NCBI GenBank assembly: GCA_014338405.1
Contig: JTDE01000178.1
Span: 284,165 to 348,164, forward strand
Reading direction: 5' to 3'
Length of the DNA stretch: 64,000 bases
From: Paragonimus skrjabini miyazakii
Lineage: Eukaryota; Platyhelminthes; Trematoda; Plagiorchiida; Troglotrematidae
Shown here: positions 1-11,934 of the stretch, one piece after another
Layout: the number at the start of each line of letters is the position of its first letter
How positions within the stretch are numbered: the first letter of the stretch is position 1
The notes under the pieces: model-generated
Seen by the model: only the letters and a program-made list of their open reading frames with translations
Database searches by the model: none
Told to the model about the DNA's origin: nothing
Program-made: the position numbers and the translations under genes

Positions 1-329
1 ACGAAGTTAGGTGCCGATAGAATTCAGTTCACAATAACCAGAACTATCAACTGCCCATAGAAAAAGGTTGTAAACAGTTTTAATGTGCTGTTAGTTCAGA
101 TAGTATGTAATAGGCTGTTCGTATGCGGGCATCTGGCTGAGAACTAGGGGCTGTAATCAAACCGAAAATCATGAGGTTAGAAATAGGATTGGGAAACTAT
201 GTCTACATACTCCAGCCACTTGACGTTTTTTGAGAATATGTTGTCTGTAAGTAAGTTAAACGTGTCATTAAATTCGGAACACTACAATTGCTCTAACACT
301 AAAACCATTACCGTGTTGTGAGTTTTCAG

Positions 330-925
330 AGCTTTCAATAATTAACTATCAACGCCAGCAGACGCAGAAAGCAATTGAAAAGGATTTGAAATTAAAACAG
401 GATGCCATTCGCGAGCAAGATTTGTCCCGGCGTGAAAGCAAAGGTCATCGTCCAGATGATGCCGAGTCCAATATGTCCTACCAAGCAAGATGTGACCAAG
501 ATCAGGCAGACGAAAATCGTCTTCGAGGTCTCAGTAGTCTGTTGATGCCACCGTCGGTACGAAAAAAATTAGAAGCTGTTGCAGCCGCTAGTAGCAGTGA
601 AAATGATCGCAATGGAAGAGCTGCAGCTGAGGCGGTAGCTCGATATTATCTATTGGAAACTACACGTCAAGAACGCAATGTTAATTTGGAATATTTCCAG
701 ACAGGGGCAGCACAAACAGAAAGAACCAAGAAACATAGCAATAGTTCATGGAAAGAGAACCCCGATGAACTGTTTACTGCGCGCACTGAACGTCCGTTGA
801 AAGGAGCTCACTTACGCGAGTTGTACAGAGTAGAGCAAGAGATGCACGATATGTCCGAGGCATTGTCTTCTCATTCGTTGTCCGAAGCAACCATATCCGA
901 AATTAATGAACTGGAGAAGATTTAA
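330..925 (+). CDS. Terminal exon of an unidentified coiled-coil-like protein
   Basis: A strong 3' splice site (gtgagttttcag) ends at 329. The frame opens just after it, with two bases of a split codon and then LSIINYQRQQTQKAIEK. It stays open for about 197 codons to TAA at 923-925. The first in-frame candidate start at 386 is TTG, so this is better read as the 3' part of a spliced gene than as a complete gene. The product is very hydrophilic, rich in Glu, Gln, Lys and Arg, with heptad-like charged helices at the N-terminus (QQTQKAIEKDLKLKQDAIRE) and again near the C-terminus (RELYRVEQEMHDMSEAL). There is no signal peptide or membrane segment. I do not recognise the family; a cytoskeletal or ciliary coiled-coil protein is possible but is a guess. 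No canonical AATAAA lies close behind the stop. Confidence 0.6.
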
Positions 926-1371
926 TTTGCAGCTGGATCTACTGAAAAAGGACCATTCTGTTCCTCAACATTTTTACCTCTTATTTTAGGAATAATTTGC
1001 GCCTTTCGTTACACAGAACGATTTCAAACGCACTATCAACTAATCTGTATTAAGACAGTGCAGTTTGTCAGAAGCAAGCATACGTTAAGTCCTTTCATGT
1101 TGCAATATTTTGAGCTGATCTCATATATTTTTTTGACCAATTCTTTTCTTCCTCGCATGCAAATCGACACTCTTCTGACACTAACAAATCAACGCACAAC
1201 TCGTCGATACAACTGTCTTTTTTGTTATCCATTCTGATGCAGAATTACAGCTCAACTGGTCACCGCATTAACTGTCTGCACATCCACATTGTCGGTTTAT
1301 TTCTTTGTGTTGTTGAATGTTTGTGTGTATCCATTTTTGTCTATTATGCTAATACTTTTTCTCACTTTCAG
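926..1371. other. Non-coding stretch between two candidate terminal exons
   Basis: AT-rich sequence with no open frame or repeat that I recognise. It would hold the 3' UTR of the exon before it and possibly an intron ending at the acceptor at 1370-1371. Confidence 0.4.
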
Positions 1372-1456
1372 TAATATGAAGACGTCTGCACGCTGGTTAC
1401 CACTTGTGGTGATGTACATAGCTTTGCTTTTTTGTCCACTGTCTTGGATAAACTGA
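1372..1456 (+). CDS. Candidate terminal exon with a hydrophobic C-terminal tail
   Basis: A pyrimidine-rich acceptor (tactttttctcactttcag) ends at 1371. It is followed by an open frame that contains an ATG at 1376 and ends at TGA 1454-1456. The 26 residues from ATG read as a short basic stretch (MKTSARW) and then a hydrophobic run (LPLVVMYIALLFCPLSW). This is what a tail-anchored or single-pass C-terminus looks like. The exon is very short, so chance is a real alternative. It could instead be a small upstream ORF. Its relation to the exon ending at 925 is unknown. Confidence 0.25.
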
Positions 1457-2429
1457 ATGAAGGGTGACAACATCGAATTTGGTTTTCATTTTTTAACAAA
1501 ATTAGCTAGACAAATTGCAGGTGAGAGTTTGTAATCGTGCATTGCTAAGTGATGATTAAAATTTTAGTTTGTGTTAAGTTGCCGCATTTAATCTTTGATT
1601 GGATTTTAACAAAACAAGCGTTGATAATCTAGGTTAGGTATAAAACACGAAAACTGGGTAGTTCTTAGTGCATAAAATGAGTTAAAAGGTGTAACCAAAC
1701 GTGGATACCGGATGATTATCTCGTCAAAATGTTCCTTCAATACATTCCCGTGTTGCCTCTCGAAACGAACGATGTTTCCATGAAGAATAAATAAAAGTGA
1801 ATTTAAAATATAAACTCTACCTTCCAAAAGGTTACATGCTCGGACAATTGAGGACAATTTGAGGATGAACCCATTTTACTAAAAACCATCGTCAAACCCA
1901 CTGATAAGTAATGAGTTCTTATAAAAGTGGTCTCAGACAAATACATTTTTATCTCGAACTTGACAACGAGTTGTTTTTAAAACACTGGAATGAATAGTAA
2001 ACCTGTTGTTCTGGGATATTCAGGCATCTGGGTTCTGTAATTCTTCTCGTCGGTCTCACTTTTTCCTCACGACGTCATAACCGACCACCAGTCATATATT
2101 ATCGCAGCAAACCATCTGCTCAAATCAGAGTTGGTCAATAGTTACAAACTCACCAGCAATGCAATTTTGTTAAATCAAATTAGTACTGGACAAACATATA
2201 GAGAATAATGACCAAACCGGTAATGTTTCGGTGATAATGCGCAAATAAACCCATCATTATGTTAAATCCAATGCAAAATAAGTCACTGTCATTGACTTGA
2301 ACACGTGTGCATTTTTTTAGCGCATTCTGAAAACTTGGGTCATGTAATGTTTTTTTTTAATCTGTATCAGAGGACATAAGCTCTAACTTGATGAGATTGT
2401 GTGTTAGTTTTCCAGTGTATTCGGTCCAC
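1457..2429. other. No recognised gene
   Basis: AT-rich sequence. A minus-strand frame of 83 codons at 1606-1857 has no convincing splice sites. AATAAATAAA occurs near 1786 but no transcript end can be tied to it. Confidence 0.4.
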
Positions 2430-2606
2430 CTTGGTAATCACAAAAGACGATTTTAACGTTGTCTATGTTTTCATAAATAGGTTGATTATAGGCAAAGTCC
2501 TCAAGTTGGAGAATAAAAATTTTCAAACCGACTTTCATCTGTTGTTCAGTGTCTATTTTGTAGCGTAGATTCATGTCGATAACGTTGCTGGACGAAGCAC
2601 AATCTA
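2430..2606 (-). CDS. Candidate internal exon, unidentified protein
   Basis: On the minus strand a textbook acceptor (ccgtgttctttcaatttcag) ends at 2607. A donor (CCAAG|GTGGAC) follows the exon at 2429. The 177-base exon holds 58 complete codons, with two bases of a split codon at the front and one at the end, and no stop. The translation has a conserved-looking mix of strands and aromatic residues: a Cys near the start, then NVIDMNLRYKI, then KIFILQLEDFAYNQPIYENI and a Cys-Asp-Tyr-Gln ending. This suggests a beta-sandwich piece of an extracellular or luminal protein. I cannot name the family. Splice sites and frame agree well, which is the main support. Confidence 0.5.
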
Positions 2607-3567
2607 CTGAAATTGAAAGAACACGGAAACGCTCACACTTGGCAAAAATGTCATGTGACGCACACAGTCTGAAACATGCTGTATACAACTACAGAGCTTA
2701 TGAATACCAACCAAGTAGACTTGATCGTATCAAATCTCTTTGCTGCTAGGACGACTTCATGAAGGCCACTGCAGTTTCCAGATTCTTTCTTTGTAGATAA
2801 TTAGCTTTATTCAGTATGGTAAGTCTAGGACACCAACTGCCGTTTAGATTGTCACTAACTGGCCAAATTTTACGCCTCAACTTTTCCTAACCCAATGGTT
2901 ATGTAAGTCGAATTCAGAAGTCCAAAAAAGCTTATCAACCACTGCAATCTCAAATTTTTTCACTTGATTATCCGGCTTGAATCCCCGATGTCTTGCACCT
3001 AATCGCTGATTTTGATAATCAACGAAAATCTCTGAAATAGTGTACATATTTCCATACTGTGCCTCTCCCAGTTAATACACTGGACCCTGAAGCAAAACAC
3101 TTCGATTAATAGTCATGCCACAAAAACGACTATACAGTGGACCTTGTTTCGAACAACTTGTAAGTATGTAACGGCAGAATGGAGTGAAAACAAAATGTTT
3201 ACACCGGATTTCGCAATAGAAAGCTTACTCTAATCAAGTCTGGTTTGCCAACATATTCGGTTTTCTTTCACCGTTTATGAACTGAATTGTGCGGCTGAGT
3301 ATCTGTCGCAAAAATTCTGAATCGTCTATGGTGTTTATCATGTTTGTAGACTCGTGATCGAACCCTATCAGGTAACACTGTGTACGTGTCCGTTTAACAG
3401 TAATTTTTTAGAGAACTATAAGGTCTTGTTGGACGTTTGTCCCTAGCTCACCCTATGCGGGACACAAGCTATGACCTACCATACCCCACTGGTTTCAGGC
3501 CTCAGTTGCTGAATTGCAGAGTTTTTTTGCAAGCGAATTTTGCTTTTACCACTGTCAAAATTATATA
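2607..3567. other. No recognised gene
   Basis: AT-rich sequence with no credible exon, RNA gene or repeat that I can recognise. Confidence 0.4.
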
Positions 3568-3605
3568 GAGGTTTGAAGCCACCTCGCAAGGTGGCACTCA
3601 CAGCC
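3568..3605 (-). other. Decayed hammerhead-like stem-loop upstream of a PLE remnant
   Basis: A perfect 6-bp hairpin (GCCACC, 6-base loop, GGTGGC) at 3578-3595 has flanks that line up with the better hammerhead-like motif at 22056-22110. Both have GTTTSAA on one side of the stem and TCAG/ACAG on the other. Here the core bases are altered (CTGTGAG in place of CTGANGA, CAAAC in place of GAAAC), so it should not be active. Confidence 0.35.
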
Positions 3606-3877
3606 GTCATGCACTCAACAGCGCTAGACCAACCAAAAATTCAACGTATCCAGATATATTAATAGCACTAACAACGCCTAAATTAGCACGGCTACCGTCA
3701 CTGGTGTTATTGTTTCACGGATAGACATTCCTTGACCTCATTTGCGGTGCAGAATGGCATCTGCTTCATTATTGCACGCAAAATATATAGCCTGTGATTA
3801 CAGATTTCAGGCTGCTCAAGCTAACCCTTTTGCTAACACGCCGTTTCTCACACCGGAAGAAGCGTTTGGAGACTAAT
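3606..3877. other. No recognised gene; flank of a PLE remnant
   Basis: The stretch near 3805-3877 might be older element sequence, but I cannot align it with the other copy at 25560-26950. Confidence 0.3.
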
Positions 3878-4260
3878 AACTAACAATCCTATCTCGGAAA
3901 ACTCTGCCTCTCATGTTATCTACCAGTTCACTTGCAGCTGCGGTGACTCATACATTGGCAGAACGGACCGTAATTTACGATAATGGAAGGTGGAGCACAT
4001 CCCCAAGTGGCTAATGCGAACAATGAGTCAACGTGGGGCTGTATGCCAACACTCGAACAGAAACCCGGCGTATTCGATCGCGAAACACTTAATCACAACA
4101 GGTCATGTGGTTGACCTTGTCACTTCGTTTATGGTCCTACTGCGCAACCGTAATCGTAGGCTGTTGCCGTTCTCCGAGTCATTGTTGATCAAGCGTCACG
4201 CACCGGTCCTTTGTTGGCAAAAGGTGCTGACGCAATCAATTCCGTTACCGTGGCAGTGAA
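3878..4260 (+). pseudogene. Penelope-like element remnant, GIY-YIG endonuclease and C-terminus
   Basis: The frame reads QFTCSCGDSYIGRT, the Cys-rich entry and YIG core of the PLE-type GIY-YIG endonuclease. After a stop at about 3981 it continues as VEHIPKW, KHLITTGHVVD and the typical PLE ending LLIKRHAPVLCWQK, finishing at TGA 4257-4259. It aligns base for base with the minus-strand copy at 25560-25990, whose motifs are the same. Only the endonuclease end survives and the RT part is absent, so this is a truncated dead copy. PLEs are eukaryotic retroelements whose RT is related to telomerase. The hammerhead-like fold at 4341 lies just downstream, where PLE terminal repeats are expected. Confidence 0.8.
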
Positions 4261-4340
4261 CCCTGATTACTCCCATGTTGATGTTCGTTCAGTTCACTAT
4301 TTTGTCGCCATGCCCTGAACCTATATAACTGAATGTTTTA

Positions 4341-4388
4341 TGTATTCGACTGATGAGAATAAACGAAATGCTTGCATCTCGCAATGTA
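4341..4388 (+). ncRNA. Type I hammerhead ribozyme-like motif of a PLE
   Basis: The conserved core is complete: CTGATGA at 4350-4356, GAAA at 4365-4368, and T-C before the predicted cut after 4378. Stem III is ATGC-TT-GCAT (4368-4377), four pairs with a two-base loop. Stem I pairs ATTCGA (4344-4349) with TCG-(C)-AAT (4379-4385), with C4382 bulged, and extends by two G-U pairs and one T-A. Stem II is minimal: G4357-C4364 closing AATAAA. Small hammerheads with reduced helices are known in PLE terminal repeats, and this one follows a PLE C-terminus. The single-pair stem II is the weak point for activity. Confidence 0.6.
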
Positions 4389-4440
4389 TGTCTTCTTGCC
4401 GTCTTAATGAACTGGATAAAGGAAAGTCAATGTTTCAAAT
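4389..4440 (+). repeat. PLE 3' flank shared with 27000-27050
   Basis: The bases after the hammerhead-like motif closely match 27000-27050 (shared TGTCTTCTT, CAATGTTTCA and most bases between). This marks it as part of the same PLE terminal repeat. Confidence 0.55.
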
Positions 4441-4662
4441 CCTATTGGAAGCTAATAGATAATATCGGCATATCTACTTTGAACTCTATAAGATTTAGTG
4501 ACACAGTCAGGTCGATTTGACGCCGGTCTACTACTTTGGTAACTTACTCTTCCGTAAAGGTCTTCGTATAATATTTATTTTACTTTATTTTACGATCCTC
4601 AGCTCCTGCTTCTCGAATTCCATCCTAATTTTTCTGAACATTGATTGTTAACACAATTTTAG

Positions 4663-4816
4663 GTTACCGTAGTTTTCGATATTACTGTAAATCTATAGAA
4701 TATAACGATGATTTCCGGTCGGATGATTGTGATACTGACCTTGTCTATGTATCGTCATCATCATTTACTGTTTCAGCACATTCATGGAACAGTGATGCAA
4801 AATGGTCTGTTCCTAG
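4663..4816 (+). CDS. Candidate internal exon, unidentified protein
   Basis: The acceptor (gttaacacaattttag) ends at 4662 and the donor is CCTAG|GTTGAA at 4817. The 154 bases hold 50 complete codons, with two bases of a split codon at each end and no stop. The product is hydrophilic and rich in Ser, Asp and Tyr: YRSFRYYCKSIEYNDDFRSD, then a Ser/Val-rich linker, then SWNSDAKWSVPR. The end phase fits the start of the exon at 21099-21183. That would put both in one plus-strand gene with a 16-kb intron. No domain is recognised. Confidence 0.45.
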
Positions 4817-7800
4817 GTTGAAATGTTAATATTATTGCTACACGACCATATCTAGTTCGCCTCTTTTGAACAGTGGTGATTGTCACATCACTAAATCTTA
4901 CACGTTAACATTAAACTATTATACTCAGTTCGAAATATTATCAGGGTTGTGGTCTTGTCACATCTAAAACATAATAGTGTCTCCATTTCGTGCGGTGTAA
5001 CTAGTTTCAAGTCAGCAACTTTCTTTGCCGATGAATATTTTGTTATTACATTTCTCCCGTTAAGTTCATCAACTAATTAGTATGCTAATCCAAAAACCAG
5101 TCATTATGGGAGACAACGACACTCAACCGTTGAATGGCCCTAATGCTAGGCATGTGGACCTGGTAAAAATCATTGTTCAGTGAATCACTCAATACACTAC
5201 TACCTTTCTGAAATAACGTTATTCGCTTTATTTGGAAGTTCGGTTTTTAGTCAAGAGTTATAGAAGAGTGGTGCCATTCGCGACTGAAGACAACGTTCCC
5301 TAATTCTCTTTATGTGGCCTGCTTATCACTTTGATATCCTACCAGTGTAAACTTGTCTGAAGATAGACAGACAGTTACAGACAGCCATCTAGCGGCGCCG
5401 AGGAAGTGTTACAAGAGGTTACAAGTCAACTCGCATAAGTTAACTCGTTGTGTAAAACCGATGGCTGATAATAGACCAGACAATACTCGGTCGCAAAACA
5501 GGTCGCCCGACTGACAAATGAAGTTTTCGCCAGTGGGATGGCACAACCCACACACTGCACTCACTGCCTGGGTGAACTAACCACAAATAACAAACCGCGC
5601 CAGTAAGATCCGTCACAGCGGTCAGCCAGTGCTGTTATCGAACTGATCTGAACTCAATATCGCTTCACACACGGGTTTCCTCTCATCACTCATCGCCCAA
5701 CTAGCTGCTGTTCTTTCAGCGTTCGTAAATGCGCACGTTTATTTGCGCAATACTTCTCACTTGTAAACGGTCCGCAAGACTGCCTGGGCGTCACCTGGTG
5801 TTAATCTGTGTACTGCGCTTGCTTACCGTGCCAACAAGTACCGCGGTTGACGTTATGAAAACAACAATGTAGCGAGCAAGACTGGTTTTCTGTGTTCAGT
5901 CATCACGCTGCTTACAATACAGTAAATCTAAAAAATAATTCCGGTGGGTAAGAAAATCGGGTAATAAAACTTATGGTTTGCGTGTTTCCTAGCAGCTACA
6001 CAATTCTTATTCCATGTTGTGAGTCTCAATGATGGGAGCCCCGGGGAATTTGTGTCCATACAAACTTCTTCTAACGGCGAAGGTCAGGTTTGCACAATCA
6101 AATATCAGAGGGCTCGATAATGATCAGCACTCGAAATCTATTCCGTATTGATCAATTGTTTGGCATTCAACAGGCGATCTGAATGACAACCTGATTGATG
6201 CCGGTCGGCTGAACAACAGCTGCGCTTGAAACCGGTTTAATGCTGAAAATATTCAACCACGCAGGTTGATGTCCACGCGCTCCATCAGGCGAATGTCCCC
6301 TAGTATGACCAAATTATGATGCCGGACACGGGCAAACAAACGAGTACGCACAACACCTGGTTATGGAACATGAAAGCTTATCTACCAGTTATGACATGAC
6401 AACGGAAGGTGAGGGGAACCTCACGCACAACTGAGTTACATGGAAAGCTGCTTCAGCTGATATTCTGAGAGACTAGTAAATACATACTTTTTAATCACAG
6501 ACAATGACTCTGGTATCAACCCGACAGCACTCACCGTCTTCTAAGTAAAACGTATTAAGTGACCATTCTGCCTAGATACTTCTTGTAGAATGTCTAGCTC
6601 AGGTTGCAAAGTGTCAGTGATGCTGATCTGCAACGCCCTTCTCACCAGATATCGCACGATATTTTGGTTCTACTAGCTCAACGAAACTGTCAAGGTGCAT
6701 GTCCGTTTCTTTTTAACCTTGTTTGGATTGAGCCATCTTATGTACTTATGAGTTGAACTTCCGGAAAATGTATTTGACCGTTGATGTCTGGCTCCATGGT
6801 TAATTTAGTGTTGTTACAGATAGGTTTGAGGCCCACATTGACGACGCAAAACTATCATTTAAGTAGCATTTAGAATTTGTAAACCGCTCATTTACTATAC
6901 TCAACTGGCTAGTCTTCAGCTTCTTTATGTAAACGTCAGCTAACAGACGACCCGGAGGCTAGCCCATTGTCATTCCTTGGCTGAACTTTATGTCAGCACC
7001 AACATGCTGACAGTTTACGGTAAAGATTAGTTAAAATTATTCATAGTTGGTCGTAACAGACCATCACCCCTCCAGGTGGCTGGTTTAATTCCTTCCTTCT
7101 CACTTGTCACGCCGACTCTACGGCTTTTTTGTTCGGGAATCAGAAAACGGCTCTAACTCTCTGTGTGCTTTACACAAATTCAAACTATGTCCGTTGCAGT
7201 AGTGCTTGGAACTTAACTCCGTTTGCAAACAACTTGCCGTTGCTTCACAGATAAATCAAATTAGGAACTGCAGATTGGCTTGAGTTAGATTACTGCCTGT
7301 CTTATCCCGGGGAATTGAATGACCCGGGTTAACAGTCTTACGCAGCGGATCAATTAGTAAAATGAAATTAAGCAGTAAATTTTGCTTAATAACACAAGCA
7401 TGCTTTTGAGACCGGAACGTCTTAGTTGGAGGTGGATAAACAATGCAAAATAACACGGTAAAGGGTCTTACTACCTCCAATATTAACAGATTTGGTAAAC
7501 AGGATGAGTGTCAGATCAAAATAGCACCAGCTACCAAGAGTCAGCCGTGTCATACATAACGCATCAAAGGTTAGCCAAACTGGCGTATGTCGTATAAGCC
7601 GGCTCGAAATAGATCAGCTCTGAACTAAAACTGTGGTCATCCAGGAATTTTGTGTGTTCACTACAGTATGGAAACCGCTTCGTTTTCATCTCACGGGAGG
7701 AACGTGGACCTAAATAGTACCCAGTAATTAAGGAATGTTTTCCCATCCTCAGACTACGGTAAAACAGCACCATTCTTCAGAGCGTTATTACTCAAAAACT

Positions 7801-10637
7801 GAGACGTGCTTAGTGTTCAACACTGTATTCGATCAGGTACCGTAGCACAAAGCGGCTTCATACAAGTTGATTTTGTCTTTTTCACTACAAGCATTCAACA
7901 ATTTAAACTACTAGACAGTGTTTACTACTCCCTCAGACATGCATCCTGTTTTGATACAAACCTAGACAACTAAAACATCCTCACCGGGTATGAACGCAAG
8001 CTGTATTCCTCTCCCCGTATTCAGAGCAAAACATTCGACGTCTTGAACCCATCAGCTGGTAGCAGGCCAGCGAGATGCATAGCCCTGTGGTATACAACGT
8101 TATTTGTAATGAACATTTCCCCAGGTTTTACGCACAAACGTGTGAACCATTAAATATGGCGCCGTCAACATTACTTCAGGGTGTCACCATTCTAATCAGA
8201 ATCCACTGTCGGTTCACTGTTTAAGCAATCCCTTAATCTTAAAGCGGTTCTAGATAAGCATGCGCAGCACCAAACAGTTTAATCATAAGGCTCTACCTAG
8301 TACGTTGTTTCAGAAGCCCTTCAAGAGTGATTGCTTTGTCACTACTCGATAATCGCTTTCTCATGGTTAGAAATGTCGGTTCACATCGTCAGGTAACCTG
8401 AATTTGTGGCTCACTTACTGAACCCAGGCACACTGTCAGGTATCGTGTGACATACCAAAAGAACAATCAGTTCCCGTGCGCGTGTGCTTCAGCAGTGTTC
8501 ACAACAAACCATTTGAGTGGGTGAGTGTAGTTCTGGCATGCTGGACGGCCATAGGTCAGCTGCTATTTTTTTACAACAATTGTGGCGTGATGGTCTTGTA
8601 CGCATGTTACTAATGAAATGGAGGACAAACCACAGTGTGCTACTTTTGAAGCTGACACATGGACCTGCGAAACTCAGATAAATGTCTAGGATGGGATTCA
8701 TGCAAGTGGAGTGCGGAAACATACTTAAAGTGCTACGTTTGGTGGATGCGGCATCTATTTACATATTCTTTAAATACATATTACCAGTTATACATACATC
8801 GATTTGGTAAACACTACTGCTGTTAAGGCTGCAAGAACAGAGCGACTGTGTAATGCACATTCAGAATCACTGACGTATTAGATCAACCGATTAGGTGCCG
8901 CGTATTCTGATCTGAGTGGAATTTATATTTACCATTAACATTTCAAATGTAACACATCGTGTAATTTGTTACAATTGCGCGAGTACTGTTAGGTTCGTCT
9001 GGTCGGGATTATTTCTTTTTGTGGCCTCTGGTCTGATCGTAACAATTTCATCTAGCCGTATTTAGGTACAATTTTAAATCAAACAGAATTTTATATAAAA
9101 CCAAGGTTACAAACAGATGTTTTCGGTCACTTTTATCGAGCATATGCAATAAAGTATACGATGAAAACTACCGCTAACGGTTGTTTGCAACCTCCACTCT
9201 TTATAAATACTCTGGGTATAATTACATGACTGAAACGGAATTTTGTCGGCAGAGAACGTCAGTTATGATCCATAGTTTTAGTGATGTAATGTTTGCTCAC
9301 CCTCAAGTCGCCTACTGTCGCCTTGGAAACGCCGACCGAACTCTGTTCTCATGTAATCACAAATCCCATGCGTAAATGTACGTTATTGCTGTCGCGATCA
9401 ACTTAAGAATCCTGGTTTTGAAACAAACTGTAAGTAATCTATAATCACGTATTGCTTGCATTTTTTTCTGAGCTTGCTAAAATTTAAGAAAACTAATGCA
9501 TGTTTTATCCCCGAAATGATTGAATGTGTCACTTTGGCCACATACTTGATTTTGTTTCACTTATTCATCCTACTATTAGTAATATGGTCTGGTGACAAAG
9601 TGAAACACGATTATTCCAACACCCACTGGAATATCTTATCCCGGTGACGGCAAATCTTTAGGGCAACCTACAGGTGAATCGCGAGCCACGTGAGGGGGGA
9701 GACTGATCAGCAGAGAACGAAGTTACACTATCAAGCAAAACGAATCCGAAACTTCAGGGCAGAAAACGTCAGATAAGCACACAGAACCAGACAGATATGT
9801 AAAGGACGTTTAATTGGGAACCTAGCTGCATTATGAACGAGAATTCCGGTTCGTAAATGCGAGCACACAACCGGTATAGAACCATATGAATTGGACTGTA
9901 AACACTGCTTTATTGAATGACTGTTTGCCACATTAGTGTTTTCTTGGAAATATTCTGCAGGTTTAACGTGACGATCTCAAAACGTGATTAAAACGTTTTG
10001 AATCGCATCCTAATCCTATCGGTTGTGGCTTCGACAGTCGTGACTTTTCGTCAGTAATGTCGGTGCACACGCACCATACTTCACCGCGACTTGCAAACGC
10101 TTTAATATCTATTTTTAAATGAGGGGTTTGTTTGGTTTTAATGAATCTTCAGCCCTAGGGTGAGCGAAAGTTGAAGCTAGTATATGCCCGGGACAGTAAC
10201 GGATCCTCACTAATATTAGAGTGGTTCCACCGGATTAACAGGCGAGACCTTTGTACGCAGTCTTGGCGTAACCCCAAACAAGATTGCTGTCCATCCATTG
10301 TTTTGGTCACATTCAGAGTGGGTGAACGGACTAAATGGATTATTACTCTGGTCGAACGAACAGATTAACATCATAGCTGATTACGAACACAGCTGAAGTT
10401 CGTGCGCTACGGCCGAATTAGAATTGTGAACATCAGAGCTTTCCCATTTATGCTTAGGATAAACTGCGTTACTGTTTATACACGCATATTTTTATACCAT
10501 TAACTTAACGGGGTTTAACCTAGATGCACATGTGTAGAATGTAAAAGTCATTAGTACAGACATAGTCAGCAGTATGTCAGATTCGATTAACCTCTAGTGT
10601 GATTGTCAACTTAACAACCCCACCCTTCTTTCTGCAG
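4817..10637. other. Long non-coding stretch, probably intronic
   Basis: No convincing exon, RNA gene or named repeat was found in this 5.8 kb. Frames of 60-77 codons at 7256-7773, 8489-8722, 9181-9647 and 9731-9931 lack matched splice sites and protein-like content. The part around 5380-5900 is somewhat richer in GC than its surroundings and could be an unrecognised old repeat. Confidence 0.4.
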
Positions 10638-10703
10638 ATTATGGTTTACAAATATTCTATCCCATCATCAAAAAAGCACAGACAATTAACTTGTCTGTCA
10701 GTT
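10638..10703 (+). CDS. Weak candidate exon
   Basis: A very strong pyrimidine tract and acceptor (ccacccttctttctgcag) ends at 10637. One frame reads YGLQIFYPIIKKAQTINLS before a possible donor (TCT|GTCAGT), and another frame also stays open. The choice of frame and end is not secure, so the coordinates are approximate. Confidence 0.2.
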
Positions 10704-11934
10704 AATCTCGTACTCTATGTCCATAGTCTCCCAATCATTTAGAAGAATGATGTACATACGTATATTCGTGGTTTTAAACTGACTCCGGTTAGCCTTAGTG
10801 ATTATCTATTATTATTGGACCAAGCGACCGTGAAGCTACTATGCACGGTCTTTACCTCAGCTGACCGAGAGTTGAATATCAAGCATTTACAAGCTGCAAT
10901 ATTTACTTAGTTCCTTTTTGGTAAAAGTCTCTAAATTGTCAAATCATTATATATTTGTGGCATTCTTCGTGATATCTTCCTGTTTCTGTATGACGGCATT
11001 CTTTCTAACGTCTCCACATCAGACGAGACAGTGTCGGCTACGTCGTTGCTTTAAAGTCATTCAGTTAATGTGATGTTGACGATATAATACTGGGATGGAG
11101 CTCAGATAATTGTGCTTGTCAATATGAGTAGCCACTATTGTATCATAGCTTGATGGCCTCTGTATTGTTGCTTCAACAGACTAGGGAATCACCATCTTCG
11201 GGTCCCCGATAACATTAAAGCAGTCTACGAGTAAGGATCTTTGCATTTAGCTCCTACAACTCGCTCAAAAGTAACATAAGTCAACTCTTCCGTATTATTT
11301 GACAACGAACCACACATAGGTTAGGTAAGCTTTATTTTGGCAGACTCACTCGTTCTAGTACTTCCGTTAATTTTTATTCTGCTACTCAACGTGAAAATGT
11401 GGCCCAGCGGTCAACTTACAACAGGTTACTCAGTTGTTAGATATTTGTATCTTTATCTGTCGTTATGATGAGCCTCATAAAATTGTGGCGATTGAAGTAA
11501 ACTAGAAGAGGTTGTGTGAAAAAACTGAGTCAGAACTTCAGCACAGCTACTCAAAAATACGAAAGTGTACACTTGCTTGCATACAATCACGTTAGTTCAC
11601 TACGTCAGCTTGCGTAGGCTGTTTTGTGTATGGTTTAAACACATGCGTGACAACACTGTCACATTACTCGATTCAACTGTTATCAGTTCTGCAGTGTAGA
11701 GCTCCTCCGGTGATCTTATTCTCTCTCTTGAACCAGAAAAGTGTGAGAGGGGCTAGTCCCAATTAGTTTTCTGGTCTAGTTTTCCACTCGGCCGTAGAGA
11801 ACACCACCATGACATAATCACACAGCTGCAGTTTCTAGGTGAACCTTAGATAAAGAGAAAAATTGCCTGAATAACCTTTTAACGTTCAGTTTAAAACGAA
11901 AAGTCATGCGTGATATAGCAATGCATTAATTGTA
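10704..11934. other. No recognised gene
   Basis: AT-rich sequence without a credible exon or repeat. Confidence 0.4.
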
